The notes: generated by a model not told the origin, from the letters alone. A stretch of DNA of 64,000 nucleotides from Streptococcus oralis (GCF_022749195.1 NZ_CP094226.1:1266001-1330000), one strand, 5' to 3'; positions 28,997 through 38,478 are shown, counted from the stretch's first letter. Numbers and translations: made by a program.

Positions 28997-31183
28997 TTAC
29001 AATTCTACTTTAGCAACTGCTGTTTTAGCTGCAAGAGAACCTGTTTGTTCTAATTTAACTGATTTGAGGACATCACCATTTGTGAAGACAACCACTGTTG
29101 ATGTTTTGCGTCCTGCTTCTCGAATAGCATCCAAGTCAGCTGTAACAAGAAGATCACCAGCAGCCACTTTTTGTCCTTCAGAAACATGAACAGTAAATGG
29201 TTTTCCTTCAAGACTTACTGTATCCAAACCAATATGAACAAGCACTTCAAGACCTGAGTCAGTGACAAGACCAAGAGCGTGTTTTGTTGGGAAGATACTT
29301 GTTACAGTACCAGTAACTGGAGAAACAATGTTACCATTTGCTGGTTCTACTGCAAATCCATCACCCATCATTTTTTGAGCAAAAACTGGATCTTCCACTT
29401 GTTCCAAAGCAACAACTTGACCGTCAGCTACTGAGTAAACTTCCTCAGTTACACCTTTGTAGTGTACAGTATTTTGTTGAGTTTCTGTCATTTGGCTTGG
29501 AAGAGTTTCAGGAATAATTTCACCTGAATCAAGGATATCTTGGATATCAGATTTCAATACGTCAGCTTTTGGTCCGTAGATAGCTTGGACACCTTGTCCT
29601 TTCATGACAAGACCCATAGCTCCTTCTGCTTTCCATTGTTCCTCAGTACCAACACGATCTGCATCTTTAACAGTTACACGAAGACGAGTCATACATGCAT
29701 CCACATCTACGATATTTGCACGACCGCCAAGAAGGTTAATGATATTTACGGCTTGAGAAGCTGCAGCAACTTTTGGAGTTCCAGGAGTTGCTTCTTCTGA
29801 TGCTCCTTCAGCTGTTTCGTAGTTTCCGTTACGTCCTGGAGTTGCGTAATTGAATTTTTTGATCATGAAGTTGGCAATGAAGTACATGATAACCGCAAAG
29901 AGAACAGTTACCCAGATAAAGTTAACGATATCCATACCAATACCAGCATTAATTGCCAATGGTGTACGAGTCAAGAATTCAATTGAACCGAATGAGTGGA
30001 CACGAAGGTGAACAATATCTGCCATAGCAAAGGCAGCACCTTGAACTACTGAATAAACAAGGTAAAGCGGTGTTGCGATGAACATAAACATATACTCGAT
30101 AGGTTCAGTAACCCCTGTCAAGAATGTTGCAAGGGCTGTCGCAATCATCATACCCTTGTATTGGTGTTTCTTGTCAGCATCAACATTGCGGTAGATAGCA
30201 ACGATGACACCCATCAAGATACCAAATGAACCGATCATTTGTCCAACTTTGAAACGAGCTGGAGTGACTGTTGTAAGAAGGTGTTGGTATTGGTCAGCAT
30301 TTGAACCTTTAAGGTTAACAAGGTCAGTTACCCATGCAAGCCAAAGTGGATCTTGACCAAATACTTGTGTTCCTTTTGCTGCACCAGTTAACACTTCGTA
30401 TGTTCCACCAAGAGCTGTATAGTTCATTGGGATTGTCAACATGTGGTGAAGACCAAATGGCAAGAGCAAACGTTCCAAAGTACCATACAAGAATGGTGCA
30501 AGGACTGGAGCAGTTTCTTGTGAGTTGGCAATCCAAATACCGAAGTTGTTGATACCTGTTTGAACTACTGGCCAAAAGGCAGCAAGTAGAATTGCAGCAA
30601 TAGCTGAACGAAGAATAACGACGAATGGTACGAAACGTTTACCATTGAAGAATGAAAGGGCATCAGGAAGTTTACGGAAGTTGTAGTATTTGTTATAAGC
30701 TGTTGCCCCAACAAAACCAGAGATAATCCCTACGAAAACCCCCATGTTAAGAGCTGGTGCCTCAAGAACGCTGATAAAGTAGTCAGCAACCTTGATTGAA
30801 CCACCAAAGAAGGTAGTAACCATTGCTTCAGGGTTTTTCAACATATCACCTGTCACACCGAAGATAGCACCTGTGATACGGTTAATCAAGATAAAGGCAA
30901 GTCCAGCTGCAAATGCACCACCTGCACGTTCTTTTGCCCAGCTTCCCCCAATAGCAAGGGCAAACAAGATATGAAGGTTACCGATAACCCCCCAACCAAT
31001 TTGCTCAAGGATTCCACCTGTAATCACTAGAGGAGCAAGGTTTGGGTCAATCATCACGATTGATTTACCGATTGAGATCATCAATCCAGCCGCTGGCATA
31101 ACAGCGATAACCACCATCAAAGCCTTACCGAATTTTTGCCAAAACTCGAAAGACAAGACATTTTTGAATGTAGCTTTCATCAT
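28997..31183 (-). CDS. ptsG: Glucose-type PTS permease EIICBA
   Basis: Membrane phosphotransferase that imports and phosphorylates glucose (possibly other hexoses); 728 residues, domain order IIC-IIB-IIA. The EIIC portion (residues 1-430) has about ten membrane segments and the GVTEPIEYMFMF signature; EIIB carries its phospho-Cys in DVDACMTRLRV; EIIA carries its phospho-His in LVHIGLDTVSLEG. The promoter has a 25-nt inverted repeat containing a cre site, so CcpA control is likely. Monocistronic. Confidence 0.93.
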   Translation of the reverse strand: MMKATFKNVLSFEFWQKFGKALMVVIAVMPAAGLMISIGKSIVMIDPNLAPLVITGGILEQIGWGVIGNLHILFALAIGGSWAKERAGGAFAAGLAFILINRITGAIFGVTGDMLKNPEAMVTTFFGGSIKVADYFISVLEAPALNMGVFVGIISGFVGATAYNKYYNFRKLPDALSFFNGKRFVPFVVILRSAIAAILLAAFWPVVQTGINNFGIWIANSQETAPVLAPFLYGTLERLLLPFGLHHMLTIPMNYTALGGTYEVLTGAAKGTQVFGQDPLWLAWVTDLVNLKGSNADQYQHLLTTVTPARFKVGQMIGSFGILMGVIVAIYRNVDADKKHQYKGMMIATALATFLTGVTEPIEYMFMFIATPLYLVYSVVQGAAFAMADIVHLRVHSFGSIEFLTRTPLAINAGIGMDIVNFIWVTVLFAVIMYFIANFMIKKFNYATPGRNGNYETAEGASEEATPGTPKVAAASQAVNIINLLGGRANIVDVDACMTRLRVTVKDADRVGTEEQWKAEGAMGLVMKGQGVQAIYGPKADVLKSDIQDILDSGEIIPETLPSQMTETQQNTVHYKGVTEEVYSVADGQVVALEQVEDPVFAQKMMGDGFAVEPANGNIVSPVTGTVTSIFPTKHALGLVTDSGLEVLVHIGLDTVSLEGKPFTVHVSEGQKVAAGDLLVTADLDAIREAGRKTSTVVVFTNGDVLKSVKLEQTGSLAAKTAVAKVEL

Positions 31184-31207
31184 TCAAATCTCCTTTATTT
31201 TATTTAG

Positions 31208-31276
31208 GCAAACGTTTTACGAAAACGTTTGCATTTGGTTATGTATTAATTATACCACTTTTATTTTTTTTGTAAA
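31208..31276 (-). promoter_or_regulatory. ptsG promoter with cre-containing inverted repeat
   Basis: TTTACA (31276-31271), 16-bp spacer and TATAAT (31254-31249, with TG one base before) form the promoter. Downstream at 31208-31232 lies a perfect inverted repeat with 11-bp arms (GCAAACGTTTT) and a 3-nt centre. It contains ATGCAAACGTTTTCG, which fits the cre consensus WTGNAANCGNWNNCW at all but the last base. Confidence 0.8.
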
Positions 31277-31326
31277 GGCTTTTATAAAAAAATTGTCTAT
31301 TTTTTTTAATTTTTAAAAAAGAAAAA

Positions 31327-31360
31327 GAAAAAGAAAAGTTTACGAAAACTTCTCTTTTAA
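31327..31360 (-). terminator. Terminator of the ftsEX unit
   Basis: Minus-strand stem AAAAGAGAAGTTT/AAACTTTTCTTTT (one G-U pair), about 50 nt past the ftsX stop and followed by T-rich sequence. Confidence 0.7.
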
Positions 31361-31408
31361 ATATGTATTATTTTTCTGATTTGTACTGCAATTTGCATTT
31401 AAATCCAA

Positions 31409-32335
31409 CTAGATCTTCAAGAATCGACGCATCGAAATCCCCGAACCAATTGAACCAATGAAAATTCCGATTATAAATAATAGGACTGTCATCAGAGGAA
31501 TAAACACATCTGGCGTAATCATTGACAAGTTTTGACCTACCAAGGATTTATTGACCGATTGATAGACCATATTGTACACAAAGAATACAAGGACAGAAGG
31601 AATCGCTGCACCAAGCAAGCCAATAAAAGCACCTTCTAGCAAGAATGGACCACGAATATAGCCATTTCTTGCTCCTACCAGACGCATAATCTGAATCTCA
31701 CGACTACGTGAAATAATGGTGATACGAATAGTGTTGGAAATGAGGAAGACTGCGATAAAAATCAAGAGCCCTGCAATAACCAATCCCCAAACACGAATAA
31801 AGGAAGCCAGTTCAAAAAGTCGTTGAGTGTTGGCTCCACCATCTTGAACTTCTGATACTCCCTCAATTTTCTTAGCTTCTTCAGCTACAGTTTTAACATC
31901 ACTTGGAGAATTTGTATCAACGATATAAGCATCATAGAGAGGGTTTGCATCCCCTTCAAAGACCTTCCAATCGTCACCCATTGTTTCCGTTAGTTTTTCG
32001 TACTGTTCTTCTTTACTTGAGAAGGTAACACTCTTAACAGCAGGTATAGCTTTCAAAGCATCATAGACCTTGTGGTAGTCATTATTGGTAACTGTCTGAC
32101 CTTCTTTTACAATCGTCTCACTGTTATCAGCTACATCCTTACGAATGTATACCATGACCCGAACGTTGTTTTCAATATCGGTAGCCAGTTTAGCTGTGTT
32201 AAAAATTACGGATGCAAACAGGGCAACGAGGGTCAAGGTAATCATAACCGAACTCACTGCTGCTACTGTCATCCAGCCATTTCGCTTTAAACTTTTTAAT
32301 GATTCAAATAAATGGCGAAAAAATCTACTAATCAT
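31409..32335 (-). CDS. ftsX: Cell-division protein FtsX
   Basis: Membrane subunit of FtsEX, which in streptococci activates the peptidoglycan hydrolase PcsB at the septum; 308 residues with four membrane helices and a large extracellular loop between the first two (about residues 50-170). I place the start at 32335 (MISRFFRHLFESLKSL), which overlaps the ftsE stop by 8 nt; the longer frame to 32398 lies wholly inside ftsE and gives a non-typical N-terminus. The 308-residue length matches pneumococcal FtsX from memory. Confidence 0.95.
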   Translation of the reverse strand: MISRFFRHLFESLKSLKRNGWMTVAAVSSVMITLTLVALFASVIFNTAKLATDIENNVRVMVYIRKDVADNSETIVKEGQTVTNNDYHKVYDALKAIPAVKSVTFSSKEEQYEKLTETMGDDWKVFEGDANPLYDAYIVDTNSPSDVKTVAEEAKKIEGVSEVQDGGANTQRLFELASFIRVWGLVIAGLLIFIAVFLISNTIRITIISRSREIQIMRLVGARNGYIRGPFLLEGAFIGLLGAAIPSVLVFFVYNMVYQSVNKSLVGQNLSMITPDVFIPLMTVLLFIIGIFIGSIGSGISMRRFLKI

Positions 32336-33020
32336 CGTATCCATATTCTCCTTTAGCTTCGTCACGAACGACACGGCCATTTTCAATGGCAATGACACGG
32401 TGGCGCAAGGTATTTACAATCTGGCTATTGTGAGTCGCCATCAAGACAGTAGTACCTTGGAGATTGATGCGTTCCAACAGATTCATAATTTCCCAGGAAT
32501 TATCTGGGTCCAAGTTTCCTGTTGGCTCATCGGCAATCAATACTTTAGGATTGTTGACAATCGCACGAGCAATCGCAATCCGTTGCTGCTCTCCACCTGA
32601 GAGTTCATTAGGGAAAGAGCGAACCTTATGTTTTAAACCAACCAGGTCCAATACTTCCATAACACGTTTTTTGATGTTGCGACGGCTCTCACCGATTACT
32701 TCCATTGCATAGGCAATATTCTCATAAACGGTCTTCTTAGGCAAAAGTTTGTAATCCTGAAAGACTACCCCGACACTACGACGTAAAAGCGGGACATCTT
32801 TCTTCTTAATTTTAACTAAATTAAAGCCTGCAACTGTTAGGCTTCCTTTTTCAATCTTTACTTCTCGGTATAAAGCTCGAATAAAGGTTGACTTACCTGC
32901 CCCAGAAGGTCCTACAATATAGGCAAACTCTCCTGGTTCAATGGTAACAGATACTCCACGGAGGGCAGTCGTTCCATTGTCATACTTTTTGACAACATCT
33001 CTCATTTCAATGATTGACAT
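32328..33020 (-). CDS. ftsE: Cell-division ATP-binding protein FtsE
   Basis: ATPase partner of FtsX on the cytoplasmic membrane face; 230 residues. Walker A GPSGAGKSTFIRAL, Q-loop VFQDYKLLP, signature [16 protein letters not shown], Walker B VLIADEPTGNLD and switch His ATHNSQ are present. It starts 17 nt after the prfB stop and overlaps ftsX by 8 nt, giving the conserved order prfB-ftsE-ftsX. Expected to be essential in this group, as in pneumococcus. Confidence 0.97.
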   Translation of the reverse strand: MSIIEMRDVVKKYDNGTTALRGVSVTIEPGEFAYIVGPSGAGKSTFIRALYREVKIEKGSLTVAGFNLVKIKKKDVPLLRRSVGVVFQDYKLLPKKTVYENIAYAMEVIGESRRNIKKRVMEVLDLVGLKHKVRSFPNELSGGEQQRIAIARAIVNNPKVLIADEPTGNLDPDNSWEIMNLLERINLQGTTVLMATHNSQIVNTLRHRVIAIENGRVVRDEAKGEYGYDD

Positions 33021-33037
33021 ATGAGTTCCTTTCTATC

Positions 33038-34133
33038 TTAGCTGATTCGCCATTTGAGGTAGGCATCGATAAAACCATCAAGGTCTCCATCCATCACCTT
33101 ATCTACCTGAGCAACTTCAAAGCTTGTACGGTGATCTTTTACCATAGTATAAGGCGTGAAAACATATGAACGGATTTGGCTTCCCCATGTGATTTCTTTT
33201 TTCTCACCTTTAAGGGAATCAACTTCCGCAGCTTTCTTTTCTTGCTCCATTTGATAGAGCTTAGCCTGCAACATCTTCATGGCACGATCTCTATTTCCAT
33301 ACTGGGTACGATCGACCGTTGATTGGACGACAGTTCCCGTAGGAATGTGTGTCAAACGCACACCTGTTGACACCTTATTGACGTTTTGTCCTCCAGCACC
33401 ACCTGAACGGAAGGTATCCATTTTGATATCATCTTCACGAATCTCCACTTCGATGGTATCATCCAACTCAGGCATAACCTCTACGGATGTAAATGATGTA
33501 TGGCGACGTTTGGCAGAATCAAATGGCGAAATACGGACCAAACGGTGAACACCCATTTCCGACTTGAGGAGACCATAAGCATTGGGTCCTTCAAAAGACA
33601 AGGTCACAGACTTGATACCTGCTTCATCCCCAGCCTGGTAATCCAAGACTTCTACTTTAAAGCCTTTGGCATTTCCATAACGAGTATACATACGAAGCAA
33701 CATATCCCCCCAGTCCTGAGCCTCAGTACCACCAGATCCTGGATGAATTTCCAAGATAGCATTATTATGGTCATAAGGTTCCGACAAGAGAAGGGTCATC
33801 TCGTAGCTGGTCATCATCTTATCCAGTTCTGTCAACTGTTCAACAAGTTCATCATGGACTGACTCATCTTCTGCTAAAAAGTCCAATAAAATCTCAACTT
33901 CATCCTGCAACTCTTCCATTTTACGGAAGGTGTTGTAGGTGTTTTTTAATTCATTTAATTCTTGCGACGTTTTTTGGGCCGCGATATTATCGTTCCAAAA
34001 ATCAGGTTCTGTCATCTTGTTTTCCAAGATGGCAATCTCTTCCTCTAAACCTTCGAGGTCAAAGAGACCCCCTAAAAGAAGCTAATTTTTCACGATTTGC
34101 GTCAATTTTTTGACGAATTTCTGAAATGTCCAT
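33038..34133 (-). CDS. prfB: Peptide chain release factor 2, with programmed +1 frameshift
   Basis: Recognises UGA and UAA stops and releases the finished chain; 364 residues after frameshifting. Translation begins at ATG 34133 ([20 protein letters not shown]), reads 24 codons to an in-frame TGA (34061-34059), and must shift +1 to GAC at 34060. The signal is the classic one: AGGGGG (34073-34068), then TCT CTT TGA C. After the shift the frame runs to 33038 and includes the GGQ motif ([12 protein letters not shown]) and the SPF anticodon-like motif ([10 protein letters not shown]). Low RF2 favours frameshifting, so the protein regulates itself. Confidence 0.97.
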
Positions 34134-34215
34134 AGATACTCCTTTTCATATCGTTTTATTATACCATAATCTCTCATTTCTTTCCATATTTTGCTTTTCA
34201 CCGCTTTTGATAACA

Positions 34216-34242
34216 GAAGAAAAGAGGCTCTAAAGCCTCTTG
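34216..34242 (-). terminator. Terminator of the CBS/ACT gene
   Basis: Stem AAGAGGCT/AGCCTCTT with a 4-nt loop, just past the stop, then TTTTCTTCTG on the minus strand. Confidence 0.82.
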
Positions 34243-34243
34243 T

Positions 34244-34900
34244 TTAAAGGACTTTAGCAGAGGTATGAGTGATCTCCTCCACTTGAATTCCTTCTTTTTC
34301 AAACTTTTCCTTTAATGAAGTCAAATCGATTTTTCCATCAATTTGAACTTCGATGACGACCTTACCATCCTTACGTGGAATGTTAACAGTATGGGAAATA
34401 TTTAAATCCTCTTCAACGATTAGAGCTACAATTTTTCCCAGTACTCCGACTTCATTTTCTGTAATGAAACGAACACGAATCCCCTCTTCTCCGTACCCAG
34501 CGATTTCCAAGAAAGCCTGAAAAACATCGCGATCTGTAATGACGCCGTAGACCTGATGATTGTCTACGACTGGTAATATCCCAATCTTATTTTTCAGCAT
34601 CAGGTAGGTCGCATCTTCTAAACTAGCATAGCCAGAAACAGTCACGACATCTCGAATCATTACATCTTTTACTTTGGTTTTATTCAGAAGATAATTCATC
34701 TCATAGATAGAGAGACTGGTTGCTTTAGATGGGCTGGCTTCCGCAATGGTTCCTTCTGTTACCAATCCAACTAATTGATCGTTTTCGATAACAGGTAAAC
34801 GGTGCAATCCTTGCTCGCGCATCAAATCTGCTGCGTGTGCTACAGTCGTATCTGGACTGATATAAACTACCTTACGGGTCATGAAATCTTTAACTGCCAT
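34244..34900 (-). CDS. CBS-domain protein with C-terminal ACT domain (AcuB-like)
   Basis: 218-residue cytoplasmic protein. Two CBS motifs (about residues 1-60, MTRKVVYISPDTTVAHAADLMREQGLHRLPVIEND; and 75-130, KVKDVMIRDVVTVSGYASLEDATYLMLKNKIGILPVVDNH) form a nucleotide-binding Bateman module. An ACT-type domain follows (RVRFITENEVGVLGKIVALIVEEDLNIS). Relatives are called AcuB, but a role in acetoin use is not shown in streptococci. Located next to the liv branched-chain transporter in related genomes, here separated from it by the inserted fusion-kinase operon; it may sense adenine nucleotides or amino acids. Confidence 0.85.
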   Translation of the reverse strand: MAVKDFMTRKVVYISPDTTVAHAADLMREQGLHRLPVIENDQLVGLVTEGTIAEASPSKATSLSIYEMNYLLNKTKVKDVMIRDVVTVSGYASLEDATYLMLKNKIGILPVVDNHQVYGVITDRDVFQAFLEIAGYGEEGIRVRFITENEVGVLGKIVALIVEEDLNISHTVNIPRKDGKVVIEVQIDGKIDLTSLKEKFEKEGIQVEEITHTSAKVL

Positions 34901-35023
34901 GAGACTTCTCCTTCTATATTGCTACTTTTATTATACACTTTCTTAGAAAATCTATCAAACGCTTTCATCTCTTTTTCAAGATTTTGAATAATCTGAGAAG
35001 TTTGCATAAAATGCCAGTGTAAG

Positions 35024-35051
35024 TTAAAAGGGAACCGAAGTCCCCTTTCTT
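35024..35051 (-). terminator. Terminator of the fusion-kinase/permease operon
   Basis: Minus-strand stem AAAGGGGAC/GTTCCCTTT (one G-U pair) closed by a TTCG tetraloop, followed by TTTTAACTT; directly after the permease stop. Confidence 0.85.
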
Positions 35052-35052
35052 C

Positions 35053-36480
35053 TTAAATCGTAATAGTGTCTCGATCTTTTATCATATAATGTTTTAACGG
35101 GCTGAGACTAGCTAGCCAGTATAGTAAACCACCGAATAGCGCAGTAAATCCGCTACCAGTTGTGATTAAAAAGATTGGACTTTGAATCTGTGCAGTTACA
35201 GGGTTGTAGACAAAAAGTACCGCTACCAATAAGGAGATAAATACACAAGACAAGCCAACTAAGTTAAATCCTTTAGTAAATTCGTAGGCGTCATGCCCTT
35301 CAAGGAAATAGGCTGAACGCAAGTCGAGTTTTCGTTTTCTTAAGATAAAATAGTCAACAACAATCATACCAATAATTGGTCCCTGAATATAGGCGGCTAG
35401 GGAGATGAAGGATCCGAAATACTCTTCTACTCCTCCCCAGATAGTGAGTAGACTCACATAAACCATGGCAATCCAAACCATTAGTTTATAGCTTACTTTG
35501 GGCATCCCACTTTTGACAATCATACAGTTCACATATGATCCTGTCCCCTGGGTTCCAATATTGGCAAAGGCTACTAGTAGGAGACTTAAGAGAGCAAAGG
35601 CTGGGGTGCTTAGAGTTGATAGCATGGTTGTTGGATCACTTTCATAAACACCTGTTTTGGCAAACATGGCTAGAGCCATGACTCCACCTGTCGCAACGAA
35701 GAATGGAGCCACAACTCCGTATGATAAGGCTGTAGCCCAATAACCACTACGTTCTGATTTTGCCAAACGTGGTAAAACCAATGCCTGTGTAGACCAAGAG
35801 AAAGCAAAGGCAACATTTCCTTCTCCAGAGAGCATGAAGCGTTCTAATGGCGTCAAATCTCCTTGGGTGGCTGGTTGGATGTTCATAATATCCGTTATAG
35901 GAACGGCGACAAAGCAGATTCCAACGATGATGAGACCGACAATCAATAAGGCGATAACCAAGAAGCGATTGGTCCATTTAATCACTTCCGGGCCTCCAAG
36001 AGCAATGAGAGTCCCAAGAAGAACACAGAGGGTACCAAGAATAGGTGCCCATATTCCCTTGTCCAAACCAAGACCAAAATTATTTGCCAAATGAATCATG
36101 GAACTGGCAAAAAGATTAGCTGCAACAGCATACCATCCAAAGTTAGCCAAGCTAATAATGGTTGATAACAGGGCTACACCTCTTTTTCCCAGAACAGCTC
36201 TCAACCAAATCCACAAATCAATTCCATACTTAACCGCAAACAAAATAGGGAGACATTCAATAAAGACCCAGATAATGTTAAAGCTAAAAATATTTACCAA
36301 CATTTGATTAAAGGTCAAATATTGAGCTACATAAGCCCCTTGGGTATAACACCAAGTGGCAATGGCAAAACCACTTGTCGATAGAAATAGATCCCAGAAA
36401 GAGTACTGACGATCCTTATTAGTCATGGGAACAATTCCTGTTATGGTTTCTTGTTGGATATAGTCATTCATTTTAGACAT
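35053..36480 (-). CDS. NCS1-family permease (cytosine/purine/thiamine-type)
   Basis: 475-residue membrane transporter with about 12 hydrophobic segments, of the nucleobase:cation symporter-1 family: the N-terminal SFWDLFLSTSGFAIATW, the helix-1/2 segment WCYTQGAYVAQYLTF, and later GPIIGMIVVDYFILRKRKLDL. Known NCS1 members carry cytosine, purines, hydantoins, allantoin or thiamine-like compounds. Its gene begins one base after the stop of the small membrane protein and ends the operon headed by the cytidylyltransferase-kinase fusion, so it probably imports the compound that the kinase phosphorylates. That substrate is not known. Confidence 0.85.
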   Translation of the reverse strand: MSKMNDYIQQETITGIVPMTNKDRQYSFWDLFLSTSGFAIATWCYTQGAYVAQYLTFNQMLVNIFSFNIIWVFIECLPILFAVKYGIDLWIWLRAVLGKRGVALLSTIISLANFGWYAVAANLFASSMIHLANNFGLGLDKGIWAPILGTLCVLLGTLIALGGPEVIKWTNRFLVIALLIVGLIIVGICFVAVPITDIMNIQPATQGDLTPLERFMLSGEGNVAFAFSWSTQALVLPRLAKSERSGYWATALSYGVVAPFFVATGGVMALAMFAKTGVYESDPTTMLSTLSTPAFALLSLLLVAFANIGTQGTGSYVNCMIVKSGMPKVSYKLMVWIAMVYVSLLTIWGGVEEYFGSFISLAAYIQGPIIGMIVVDYFILRKRKLDLRSAYFLEGHDAYEFTKGFNLVGLSCVFISLLVAVLFVYNPVTAQIQSPIFLITTGSGFTALFGGLLYWLASLSPLKHYMIKDRDTITI

Positions 36481-36481
36481 G

Positions 36482-36667
36482 TTATTGAATTCCTCCCGTC
36501 ATTGCTAAGATAATCAAAACAAGGTTGATTAGGACTATGGAGATGATTAAAATGAAATCACTTTTTAGGAAGGGTTGAACAAACTCGTAGTTTGGTGACT
36601 CCATTTCTTCCAATCTTCTCTTTGTTTCAGTTGCTACTAAATCTTCAATTTCGGATGTCGTTTTCAT
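36482..36667 (-). CDS. Small single-pass membrane protein
   Basis: 61 residues starting MKTTSEIEDLVATETKRRLE with a charged, helical N-terminal half and one membrane helix near the end (FILIISIVLINLVLIILAM). The start at 36667 is chosen because GGAGG lies 11 nt upstream inside the fusion gene and the ATG is one base past that gene's stop; the longer frame overlaps the fusion gene by ~100 nt. I do not recognise the family. Its place between kinase and permease, one base from each, suggests an accessory subunit of the permease. Confidence 0.75.
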   Translation of the reverse strand: MKTTSEIEDLVATETKRRLEEMESPNYEFVQPFLKSDFILIISIVLINLVLIILAMTGGIQ

Positions 36668-36668
36668 C

Positions 36669-38447
36669 TTAGTTTTCCTCCAAATACAAGTCAAGGGCCA
36701 GTTGTCCATATTGTTTGGTATAGCGATACCAGATGTAGAGAAATTCACCAACTGGTTTTCCGACACTCTCCTGGAACAACGCCCACAAGAACCAATAATA
36801 TGAGGTTACTGCTACATAAGCCAAATAGTGACGTTTGGTTTTCTTATCTGGTACTTCCTGTAGATACAATTCCAGTACTTTTTCAGCATCCTCTACGGTA
36901 TAATTGGAACACGCGATAAAGGTGCCCAAATCTCCTGCTGGCTCTCCCATTCCAGAATATTCCCAATCAATCAAGCTCATTTCGCCTGCTTCATTCAACA
37001 AGAAATTAGGACTATAGGAATCTCCATGACAAAGAACAACCTGTTTCGGATCGTTCTGTAAATAATTTTTGAGAAGTGAAACAGTTTCATCCAATTCCTC
37101 GAGACCATCAAACTCGAATCGATTTCTAGCCTTCAATTTTTCTCTAAAATCATCAATCCCCTCAAATTGGTCAAAGGAATGTTCCGTTTTTTCTCCAGAT
37201 TGGTGTAACCGTCTCAAGAGGTCCATTGCTTGTGCCACATCATCCCAATTATCATAATCCAGTTGCTTAGCATTGGGAATAAATTCTGAAATTTTCCAGC
37301 CCTCATCCTTGTTCATAGCTACGAAGGTACGGTCAATCTTTAATTTTGCAGCAATTTCCATAGAAGCTGCTTCACTAGCTCGGTCGATATAATTTTCCGT
37401 TCCCCTGCCCGGATGACGGTAAACATATCTTTTTCCTAGACAGTCAAATGAAAATGATGTGTTGGTTAATCCATCTTTTAGTGGTTTGATATTGACAATA
37501 TCTGAAGCCACACACTTTAATGTCTTACAGATATTATCAATAATGGCCGAATCTGCATTTACCAAATAACGTTCATCAAATTGACGGAGTTCATCTAGTG
37601 AATCAAATTCTTTAACAATATCCGCTGAATAGTGACGAGCTTCTAAAAGGAGTTCCTTGACGTGGCGACTATAGTAATCTTCCCAAAGCTGTTCCCGATA
37701 AGGTTCGTGCTTAAACTCGGTTTCTAAAATTTCCTTGAATTTCTCGCTGAATGCGCGGTCGAAATAAACGTGCCCCACCATGGCCCAAGTATTTTCTCCA
37801 CCAATCTGGATATCAATAATCGTGTGATTCGAATCCTCTATAGCACAATATTCGTCCGTTTGACCTTCTGCAAATATCGTCGAGTAATAACCTCTATAAA
37901 TATATTGCTCAAACGGATTTTCCACAAAATAATTATCCGATGAACAAATATAAGTGTTGGAAAGTTGATTTTTAACCAACATGAGAGATGAACAGTTATT
38001 GTATTTGTAGTAATCATTATTCACTACAATTTTTACACCAGACTTCTCTGCAAGATAGAACATTTTTTCTTGAAGATAGCCTACAATAACGGTTATATCT
38101 TCTATTCCTGCTTCTTGCAGTTGTCTAATTTCCCTCTCTATCAAGCGTTCCCCCTTGACTTGAAGCAATCCTTTAGGAATTTCATAAGACAAAGGAGCAA
38201 AACGACTACTCATGCCAGCAGCCATTATAATGGCATTTTCTACTCGATAGGGTTCTAAAACTTTTTGGCCCAGTTCTGTTAAGTGAAGCTCCTCATCAAC
38301 CCACTTCTCTTCTTTCAGTTTTTTCAATAATGTGTTAATTGTTCCTAAAGATAGGTCTAACTCTTCAGCTAACTGTCTCTGAGTAAAGGTCTTTTCTTTA
38401 TGTATCAACATAAAACGCAAAAGTTTAAATTGTTTCTCTGTTAGCAT
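36669..38447 (-). CDS. wHTH-nucleotidyltransferase-kinase fusion (LicC-LicA-like)
   Basis: 592 residues in three parts. Residues 1-67 form a winged helix (TFTQRQLAEELDLSLGTINTLLKKL). Residues 70-300 form a sugar-nucleotide/CTP:phosphocholine-type nucleotidyltransferase (AAGMSSRFAPLSYEIPKGLL at 76-95, like LicC). Residues ~310-592 form a choline/ethanolamine-type kinase with the Brenner motif HGDSYSPNFLL (His474, Asp476) and metal-binding DWEYSG (Asp494), like LicA. The protein could phosphorylate a small alcohol, activate it with CTP and control its own gene. Choline is a guess from similarity. The promoter has a palindrome on the -10 box. The teichoic-acid lic1 genes are not in this window. 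Confidence 0.88.
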   Translation of the reverse strand: MLTEKQFKLLRFMLIHKEKTFTQRQLAEELDLSLGTINTLLKKLKEEKWVDEELHLTELGQKVLEPYRVENAIIMAAGMSSRFAPLSYEIPKGLLQVKGERLIEREIRQLQEAGIEDITVIVGYLQEKMFYLAEKSGVKIVVNNDYYKYNNCSSLMLVKNQLSNTYICSSDNYFVENPFEQYIYRGYYSTIFAEGQTDEYCAIEDSNHTIIDIQIGGENTWAMVGHVYFDRAFSEKFKEILETEFKHEPYREQLWEDYYSRHVKELLLEARHYSADIVKEFDSLDELRQFDERYLVNADSAIIDNICKTLKCVASDIVNIKPLKDGLTNTSFSFDCLGKRYVYRHPGRGTENYIDRASEAASMEIAAKLKIDRTFVAMNKDEGWKISEFIPNAKQLDYDNWDDVAQAMDLLRRLHQSGEKTEHSFDQFEGIDDFREKLKARNRFEFDGLEELDETVSLLKNYLQNDPKQVVLCHGDSYSPNFLLNEAGEMSLIDWEYSGMGEPAGDLGTFIACSNYTVEDAEKVLELYLQEVPDKKTKRHYLAYVAVTSYYWFLWALFQESVGKPVGEFLYIWYRYTKQYGQLALDLYLEEN

Positions 38448-38478
38448 TTCTCAGTCCTCCTGTTCAATTTTTTCTTAC

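Noticed and set aside
33038-34027. prfB start at the TTG at 34027
   Set aside because: It ignores the conserved upstream segment and the classical frameshift site; the ATG at 34133 gives the normal RF2 N-terminus.
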